Shown here one piece after another: positions 58,001 to 64,000 of a stretch of 64,000 nt of DNA. The position numbers and the translations under genes were made by a program. Each line of letters opens with the position of its first letter. The stretch's first letter is position 1. This stretch comes from Laccaria trichodermophora. Taxonomy: Eukaryota; Basidiomycota; Agaricomycetes; Agaricales; Hydnangiaceae. Under the pieces are notes generated by a model, which did no database searches, was not told the origin of the DNA, and saw only the letters and a list, made by a program, of their open reading frames with translations. Location: the NCBI GenBank assembly GCA_018417955.1, contig JACTVC010000006.1, positions 1,240,001 to 1,304,000 of the forward strand, read 5' to 3'.

Positions 58001-58804
58001 GGCAAATTTCAATGACCGCAGTCAGAAGGTATGCTTTGCGTGCGCCATGTCTATTTGATCAGTTCTTAGCTTTTCTTGTAGGGTGACGGCGACTCGGAGA
58101 TTGCCCTCGTTGTAGAGGATTCAGACATGATCAACACGACCATGGATGGAGAGCCGTACCAAGTCGCTCGCTTCGCCGCGACATTGCGACGCCAGTTATT
58201 TAAAGGTTGGCTGATCTCTGCCTGTCAGAACATGAACTGAAATAGTGATGTATACATCTAGAACATCTTGGTCTCATCCCACCTCAAGATTGCAAACCCC
58301 GTCCCAATGTAACTCCTTTCATGCGACCAGCGCCGATCCCCAACAGCGACGAGACATGGACCTACGAGGATCAACAGGTAGCAGACCCGATTTCGGATGC
58401 AGCTCTTCAGCTCTGGAACGACACTGCGAGGAAGAACCGAGAGATATTCACTGAAGTATTCAGGCCCGTTCCCACCAATCTCGTCAGGAGCTTCAGCGCC
58501 TACGATGTACGCTTATTAGGGTTCTCATTTACCTGTCTCACTGACTCGATGATCACCTGATCTAGAACTATGTACCCAAGGTTAAGACTGGACATGTCGC
58601 TCCTGGAATGCCCTTGGATCGCGTGAAACTTCGTTTGAGTCAGGTCAAGGGTGCCCTTGTTGAATGTCCATTGGTATGCTTCTTTTTTTGACAATTTTGA
58701 GCCTCCACTGATTGTTTGAGCAGGACTTCCTCATCGACGACAAAGACTTTGTCACCGGGCCCGACTGGCTCGGCCTCAATCCAACTCTGCCCATCTATCT
58801 TTAA
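55061..58804 (+). CDS. Phospholipase D, copy 2
   Basis: About 22-24 exons in the same order as copy 1 (7340-11001) join without a break. The N-terminus (MPSIFSNLEAQIKGLQKN) is longer than in copy 1 and unrelated until VIGRHDNPEE. HKD1 is HEKVVVVDNHFAAIGG and HKD2 is HSKVMIVDDRRVIMGS, both intact. Segments NGPVVLDIAQHFIERWNEV, VVRSVSDWSHGVLTEHS, GGSSIYEQIRKEGYDP and GDGDSEIALVVEDSDM are conserved. The intron after HGKKFK starts GCAAGC, a GC-AG intron, where copy 1 has GTTCGT. The product is phosphatidate-forming PLD. It is convergent with the APH-like kinase, and the pair was re-duplicated at 61917-63668. Confidence 0.9.
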
Positions 58805-59216
58805 CACCAACGGAAGAAAGAGAAATCATTGTATGACTACTCCGTTCCGGAGTTGTACTACTTGGATAATCTGTAATGTAGATACCAGACACCTATCTAT
58901 TTTTACTTCGGTGTAGCAGCTTGTCGCTACAGCCATTGCATCCTACAAATTGTTGCTACATAATTGTAAATTTACCGTATCATCTCTACTCTCTGTCTTT
59001 TGTAACCGAATGATCATGTACGCGATCGCGACCAGTGCCTCGCCTTTTTTGTTGTATCCTGGAATATCGGCTAACACTCAGTGGGTCAGGTAAGACCTAC
59101 TAAAGTAGATGGTATGAAATCAGCATGGTTTCTTCCAATCCGATGTATGTATGGCGGTCGGCTTGTCGAACAGATTGAACGATGAACGTGGTATATATGT
59201 GAGGGGTAACAAACCA
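58805..59216. other. Convergent spacer, duplicated downstream
   Basis: 3' flanks of PLD copy 2 and the APH-like gene. The same sequence recurs at about 62600-63053. Confidence 0.55.
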
Positions 59217-60127
59217 TCAAGTCAACTCATGCCCGCAGACTGCGAACAGCTTACACTCTCCAGCGAACTGCTGGTCATATCTACCGGTCATCTCTCCGAG
59301 ATACTCTACCCAGTCATCCGGCTCATAGGGGTTGATCCTCGCTTTCGTGTATTCCCAGTACTCGGGGAACCAACCAGCGCAATCCCAATCAACGATAGCA
59401 GTGATCGTACCGTCGCGTTTCGCCATGATATTCCTCGGCGCAAAATCACCGTGCGTAAATTTGGTGGCATAGTGCTGGCGATGCGAATCGACAACTTTCT
59501 CAACACCTGGTATATTTTCGAACACCTCCATTGGTATGCCCCCGCGAATAAACTGGTGGAAATCATCGAGGCTCTGAAATGGACCAAATGTCTCGAGGCC
59601 AACCCGGCAGATGTCTCGTATAGGACCGCCTGTTGCGGACATCACTGTCCCGTCAGTTGGAGGTTTCAAGGCGCGAAGTTGGCTGAGGTAGCCCTTGAGC
59701 TGTTCCACAACCCAGCGCTTTGTCTTGTCAGACATCTCGTGCCAGATGCAATGCAACTCTGCTCCGTCAACAATGTCCATGGTAATGTATGTCACTTCGT
59801 CCTTGCGCCAAGCCTGTTGGACTTTGGGCACGGGGATAGAAGTATTGTTAGCTATATATCGCATGGTCTCAGCTTCTGTTATGTCAATGCGACGACCGGC
59901 TTTGAGGAATGTGTTGAGCCCAATTCTTCGTGTTCGAAAGCCAATGGAGGAAGAGAAAAGAATGCGACCAATAGTTAGACGCAAGTTGAAGAATGACGGT
60001 GGTGAAGTGATTGCAGCCTTGTGATTTTGGTCATCTAGAGTTTGTTCATCTTGTTTCTGGATGCGTCTGGAGATGAGGTCAGGGCTACTGAAGCGCAAAA
60101 AAACCCAACCTTTGAAAGGTGCGTCAT
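59217..60127 (-). CDS. APH-family phosphotransferase (aminoglycoside kinase-like)
   Basis: One long frame (stop 59217) plus a probable short first exon from ATG 60127 (MTHLSK) joined by a GT...AAG intron of about 90 nt. The long frame itself has no ATG before ETMRYIANN. APH motifs are intact: ITEAETMRYIANNTSIPVPK, THGDFAPRNIM (catalytic Asp/Asn) and AIVDWDCAGWFPEYWEYTKA. Such fungal enzymes are small-molecule kinases of unknown substrate, not proven antibiotic-resistance genes. It is convergent with PLD copy 2. The second copy at 63054-63668 is broken. Confidence 0.78.
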
Positions 60128-60442
60128 GGTGAGGATTAGCAGGGAAACCTGAAGGCTAAGGGAAACGATATCCCTGCACAAATAAACACAATAAATTATG
60201 TTGTTGCTTGCCAAGATCCCACGTTGATGGCCGACCGGCAGTTTCCGACAGCCTTACGCGTTGCACATGGACACCCTCAGCCTCATTACCCTTGACCCTA
60301 CCTATATCTACAGTACCTGTATAAAGACCTGATTGTATCTCGTAGATTCCCCAGAAAAAACGAATACAGAGTCATTCAAACGTCCTGTTGTACGCGCCCG
60401 CTTCCCCACGAAATCGTCACAAAGTTGTTCTAGCATAACATC
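60128..60442. promoter_or_regulatory. Divergent promoter with a TATA box
   Basis: A 315-bp spacer between the APH-like gene and the DUF6914-like gene. TATAAAG at 60320-60326, about 117 bp before the plus-strand ATG, is a fair TATA element for the latter. Confidence 0.4.
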
Positions 60443-61018
60443 ATGGTCGAGAAGAACAAACACTGTCTCTACATTACACTCCAACATCGGATGGATCTGC
60501 CTGGATATCATTGGGCCCTCTTGCTTGCACCCACTCTGAAGAACGAGAGTGTTGATGTCGGAGTGAACGACAGTCACCGCTTTCACGCAACCAACGCCAT
60601 CGGTCAGGGTTATCCTCTAAAGCCGGGGTTTTCAGCCGCTGCATGGCGTTATGAAGAGAAGGCTGTCAATTCTTTCCGCAGTGGCAAAATGGTTGCGAGA
60701 ATTCTCGTGGCTAAAATTTCATCCACTGTGCCGGTGACAGACCTGGCGAAAAACATTGATATGGTTGTGAAGTCTGTTCGTGTCGTTGAAAACGATGCCA
60801 ATTGGACGTGTCGGATATGGGTGGAGGAGGCATTGGATGCTTTGCGAGCCCTTGGGGGTTGGTATGCGGTGATTCCGGAGGTTACCAATGGAGGTGCTGT
60901 GGAGAATCGCATCCTAGAGTTTGGAAATGAGGCACTGGTTATAATCAAACGTCCAGGATATGATATCCAGCATGCCAAAGACTTGCCGCACAAGGACATG
61001 CGCGTCCGTGTCCGTTGA
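60443..61018 (+). CDS. DUF6914-like protein
   Basis: A single-exon gene of 191 residues from ATG 60443. CLYITLQHRMDLPGYHWALL followed by LAPTLK, SHRFHATNAIGQGY, AAWRYEEKAV, MVARILVAKISS and ANWTCRIWVEEALDALRALG matches the pattern of a fungal family (DUF6914) that is expanded in Agaricomycetes. Its HWALL, H-x-x-N and W-C residues recall papain-like or transglutaminase-like folds. No function is established. No intron or defect was seen, unusual in this window. It lies between the two copies of the PLD-APH block. Confidence 0.75.
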   Translation: MVEKNKHCLYITLQHRMDLPGYHWALLLAPTLKNESVDVGVNDSHRFHATNAIGQGYPLKPGFSAAAWRYEEKAVNSFRSGKMVARILVAKISSTVPVTDLAKNIDMVVKSVRVVENDANWTCRIWVEEALDALRALGGWYAVIPEVTNGGAVENRILEFGNEALVIIKRPGYDIQHAKDLPHKDMRVRVR

Positions 61019-61351
61019 AAAGGGCCTCGCTTGGTGACAAAAATTCGGACGTCGGTGAGAGCTTTCTGGTAAGACATATTAACGACTACTTGTGCATTGA
61101 CGGAGTCGTTGTTGGCATCGGAACAATGTCAAACTCTGGTCACAAAGTGCGCGCACTGCAGATTAACGTTGCCTGAGTGCTGGAATGAGATCGAGAAATG
61201 GAAGGACTTTACCAACCCCACCTTTCTCAGCGCCCCCATGACCATCCCACAGGGTTTCTTTGCAGTACGAGATGTTGAATTTCGAAAGCTCGTGAACTTG
61301 GTCCGAAATTCGTGAGCGTAACAACAAAATATGGCAAACAAGCGTACTATG
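61019..61351. other. Spacer, unidentified ORF
   Basis: A plus frame at 61097-61315 (PECWNEIEKWKDF, then GFFAVRDVEFRKLVNLV) reads like protein but has no recognised relative. It could be a gene remnant. Confidence 0.3.
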
Positions 61352-61612
61352 TTATCTGCAAGTTCCTTGGTTGGGTGTGACTACCACTCCGACTGGTCTC
61401 TTTCGAGTTGGAAGGCCAGGTCTACATGAGCCCGAATGTTTGTTGTATTCCAGTAGCACAAAAGTTGGTATTGACAATGCCGGCGACTTCCCATCTCCAG
61501 TTGCGGTACAGCAAAGCAAGTCATTTCCATCCAAAATAGTGGAAACGAGCTGAAGTTGGACCGCATGCAGTCCGTTCATCCAATTTGGTATGAGTTTCTT
61601 GACATGTATTGA
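61352..61612 (-). pseudogene. RecQ-like DEAD-box helicase N-terminal fragment
   Basis: The minus strand reads HAVQLQLVSTILDGNDLL and CCTATGDGKSPALSIP. The Walker A region is TATGDGKS; LLEYNK and RPVGVVVTP follow. This is the N-terminal ATPase lobe of the RecQ-type helicases that are multiplied in agaric genomes. Motif Ia onwards (the DExH box and helicase C lobe) is missing, so it is a fragment. Confidence 0.7.
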
Positions 61613-61916
61613 TCGTATCGAGTCCTTCAGGGTCCTGCCAGCGGGGTTGTCGAGCCATCATTGAGTCGTCAAAACGGATTGGGGATCATCCAGGAGGTAG
61701 AATACGAAGTTTAACGTGTATTGGATCAGAAAGTGCATGGGCTATCGCGTCGAGAGCAAATGGCAAGGACGCAAGATTGACGCGACGCGGTTTCAAAGCT
61801 TTCAAAGTCCGCAGATTAATTTTTGGGCGCGGTAACAAACAGACTTGTACCAAGGTACGACTTCACATAATTTCGATGTCTGTCTATGAGAGACCACCTT
61901 TCTCATCTATATTGAA

Positions 61917-62690
61917 GCTCCTGCAGCAGCTCCGCCACCAAAAGTGGGGAACAGATCAAGAATACGATTGGAAAAGCACAGGTAGAACGGATCATTGTTC
62001 GCGCTGCTAAGTATGGCAAGAAATTCAAGGCAAGCGCTCCCGCTTGTCTTTACGAGTGAAACCCTCCAATATTTCATCCCGTGTGTTTAGGCCATCGTAG
62101 TTCTGCCAGAATTGCCTGGCTTCGAGGGCGATGTCAAGTCTCGCGAAATACCACGGCGGGCTGCAATGCAGGTCAAAAACCATGGCGGTAGTAGTATCTA
62201 TGAAGAAATTTGCAAAGAAGTTGATGATCCGTAAGTTTGCCATCGTCGGTCGTATTGCTTCCCTCGCGATCGGTTCATGAATCTTCATTTAGGATGGATT
62301 TTATTCGCAATTACCGCCTTCGCGCCTACGATAGAATAACTGCCCCGATGGGTGACCCGCAGTATTATAATGCGGAAGCCCTCCAAATCACGTTGATTGC
62401 AGACAACCATAGGCTCATTCATAAAAAAAGATGGAGGACAACTCGGGAGTCAAACTCCACGAAGCCCAGGTTGCCTTTACCCGCCAATGGTTGTCTAGAG
62501 ATACCAAAACATGCCGAAAGACTGTCACGATCAATATCACCCAAGAGACAACGGTCCACGGAGGCTATGGTTGTCATTGATAAAACCCCACCCAAGATGG
62601 AGACTGAACACCAACGGAAGGAAGAGAAATCATTGGATGGCTACTACTCCGTTCTGGAGTTGTATTACTCCAATATTCTGTAATATAAAT
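61917..62690 (+). pseudogene. Phospholipase D, collapsed third copy
   Basis: The fragment matches PLD copy 2 from the exon starting ISATKTGEQ... (57000) through the GC-AG intron, GGSSIYEEI, the RLRAYDRI exon, the KMEDNSG exon and up to TPPKMETE. It then jumps directly to the copy 2 3' end (CACCAACGGAAG, 58807). The HKD2 exon and everything between (about 1.1 kb) are deleted, and small indels disturb the frame (for example near 62430). No start exists. Confidence 0.85.
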
Positions 62691-63053
62691 ACCACACACC
62701 TGCAGACACTGCGTTCTACAAATTGTCGCTACATACCCTGTAGATCTACACTATCATCAGTCTTTTGTAACCGAATGATCATGCACACGACCGTTGCCTT
62801 TGGGATGGACAAATACAGAGGGACAAAGGAAACACCGCAGAATAACGTTAGCTAGCTCAAGTGCGGTGTTATATGATGTTTTACTATCCTGGCATTCGGC
62901 TAGCACTCAGTGGGTCAGGGCAAGACCCTCTACAGGTAGGAAAACAGCATGATTTCTTCCAATCGTTCATGTGATGTATTTGGCGGTCTGCTTGTCGAAT
63001 GGATTGAACGAAAAACGTGGTATATATGTGGGGGGTAAAGCTTTAAAGAACCA
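62691..63053. other. Duplicated PLD-APH convergent spacer
   Basis: Homologous to 58850-59216, including CTCAGTGGGTCAGG and TGGTATATATGTG segments. No gene. Confidence 0.6.
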
Positions 63054-63668
63054 TCAATTCAACGAATGCCCGCAGACTTCGTACAGCTGACGCTCTCCAG
63101 CCAACTGCTCGTCATATCTACCGGTCATCTCGCCGATACTCTCCACCCAGTCATCCGGCGCATAGGGGTTGAAATTCGCTTTCGTGTATTCCCAGTACTC
63201 GGGAAACCAACCAGCGCAATCCCAATCAACGATAGTAGTGATCGTACCGTCACGTTTCACCATGATATTCCTTGGCGCAAAATCACCGTGCGTAAATTTA
63301 GTGGCATAGTGCTAGCGATGCGAATCGACAACTTTCTCAACACCTATCATGTTTTCGAAGGTCTCCATTGATATGTTCCCGCGGAGCAACTGGTGGAAAT
63401 CATCGTGGCTCTGAAATGGACCAACTAGCTCGAGGCCAACCCGGCAGATGTCTCGTATAGGACCGCCTGTTGCGGACATCACTGTCCCGTCAGTTGGAGG
63501 TTTCAAGGCGCGAAGTTGGCCGAGGTAGCCCTTGAGCTGTTCCACAACCCGGCACTTTGTCTTGTCAGACATACGACGCCAAGCGTAATCCAACTCTGCT
63601 CCATCAACAATGTCCATGGTAATGTATGTCACTTCGTCCTGGCGCCAAACGTGTTGGACTCTGGGCAC
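63054..63668 (-). pseudogene. APH-family phosphotransferase, second copy (truncated, nonsense)
   Basis: Nearly identical to 59217-59840. It is cut at its 5' side after the PRVQHVWRQDE segment, where unrelated sequence begins at about 63670, so the N-terminal lobe is gone. TAG at 63312-63314 replaces the CAG of copy 1 just before HYATKFTHGDFAPRN. The catalytic HGD and DWD motifs remain downstream of the stop. Confidence 0.85.
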
Positions 63669-64000
63669 GGTGGAAAGGGCGGAAGGGCTTCCCCAGCGTG
63701 TAGCTGACTGGGTAAGTGGTGGTATTGCGGTGAGTAGCTACTACATGTGATGTATGTATGTACGTGCACGTGACCACGCTCTGGAGCAGGGAATCCCTAT
63801 TCCATCTGCCCCCTTCCCATAAGGGGGATCGTCTGACCGCCCGGAGAGTCGGCTACAAGCCTTAGGGCTATTAGCCCTAAGGCTTGTTGTACTTGTTTGT
63901 GCAATCACTGATGGGCCGCGGAACGATCAAGAATTCGGCAAACCCCGCCAGCCCATCAGACTCCGTTCAAACAACAACTTACATAGACTTTTTCGTGGAA
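63669..64000. other. Right-edge sequence of different origin
   Basis: Starts exactly where homology to the APH block ends. It contains GATGTATGTATGTACGTGCACGTG runs and the long palindrome listed separately. No gene. Confidence 0.45.
63855..63887. repeat. Perfect 15-bp palindrome with 3-nt loop
   Basis: ACAAGCCTTAGGGCT, ATT, AGCCCTAAGGCTTGT: two perfect 15-base arms. Each arm contains TTAGGG/CCCTAA, the telomere hexamer, but only once. It could be a terminator-like or transposon-end hairpin. Confidence 0.85.

Noticed and set aside
59863..60098. Start of the APH-like gene at 60098
   Set aside because: That codon is TTG; the first in-frame ATG is far downstream, so an upstream exon at 60127 was preferred.
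63853..63910. Helitron 3' end (hairpin followed by CTRR)
   Set aside because: No CTRR within the expected distance and no TC-type 5' end found.
1..64000. CRISPR arrays, operons, bacterial ribosome-binding sites
   Set aside because: The window is clearly fungal nuclear DNA; no spaced identical repeats were seen.

Overview
The window is nuclear DNA of a mushroom-forming basidiomycete (Agaricomycetes). Nearly every gene is split by many 45-65 nt GT-AG introns. The gene families point the same way: beta-trefoil lectins of the Clitocybe-lectin type, DUF6914-like and HNH_2-type proteins, Crinkler-kinase proteins, and serine/threonine-rich GPI-anchored cysteine-rich proteins. I spliced the genes by hand, using reading-frame continuity and paralogue comparison. 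Most spans are reliable, but a few first exons are not. No rRNA, complete tRNA or CRISPR was seen.

Layout. 1-5 kb: a partial C-terminal exon, two convergent ricin-B-like lectins and a small secreted protein. 5.5-11 kb: a CYSTM protein, MDP-1 phosphatase, and phospholipase D copy 1 divergent from MDP-1 across 68 bp. 11.4-14.4 kb: three decaying tandem copies of an HNH-nuclease-like gene. 14.5-16.2 kb: a GT15 mannosyltransferase. 16.5-19.5 kb: a tandem pair of acidic nuclear-type proteins. The second copy is broken by a 751-bp hAT-like transposon that carries a PHD finger. 20-26 kb: MON2. 26.5-31.7 kb: four secreted eight-cysteine genes and a fifth relic. 32.2-33.3 kb: an SDR enzyme. 33.4-41.9 kb: two Crinkler-kinase paralogues, the first a pseudogene, separated by a repeat-rich spacer with a 723-bp hAT-like MITE. 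42-54.3 kb: a conserved block of TFIIE-beta, YAE1, a TOPORS-like RING ligase, a homeodomain factor and a BRD7/9-like bromodomain protein. 55-63.7 kb: phospholipase D copy 2 with a convergent APH-like kinase. This pair was re-duplicated downstream as a collapsed PLD fragment plus a nonsense-bearing APH copy. A DUF6914-like gene and a RecQ-helicase scrap lie between the two blocks.

Housekeeping genes (MDP-1, MON2, TFIIE, YAE1, TOPORS, BRD) are compact and intact. They alternate with fast-evolving gene islands where tandem duplication, transposition and pseudogenisation are visible. The secreted and lectin genes probably act at the cell surface or in defence. MON2, KTR and PLD belong to membrane trafficking, glycosylation and lipid turnover.
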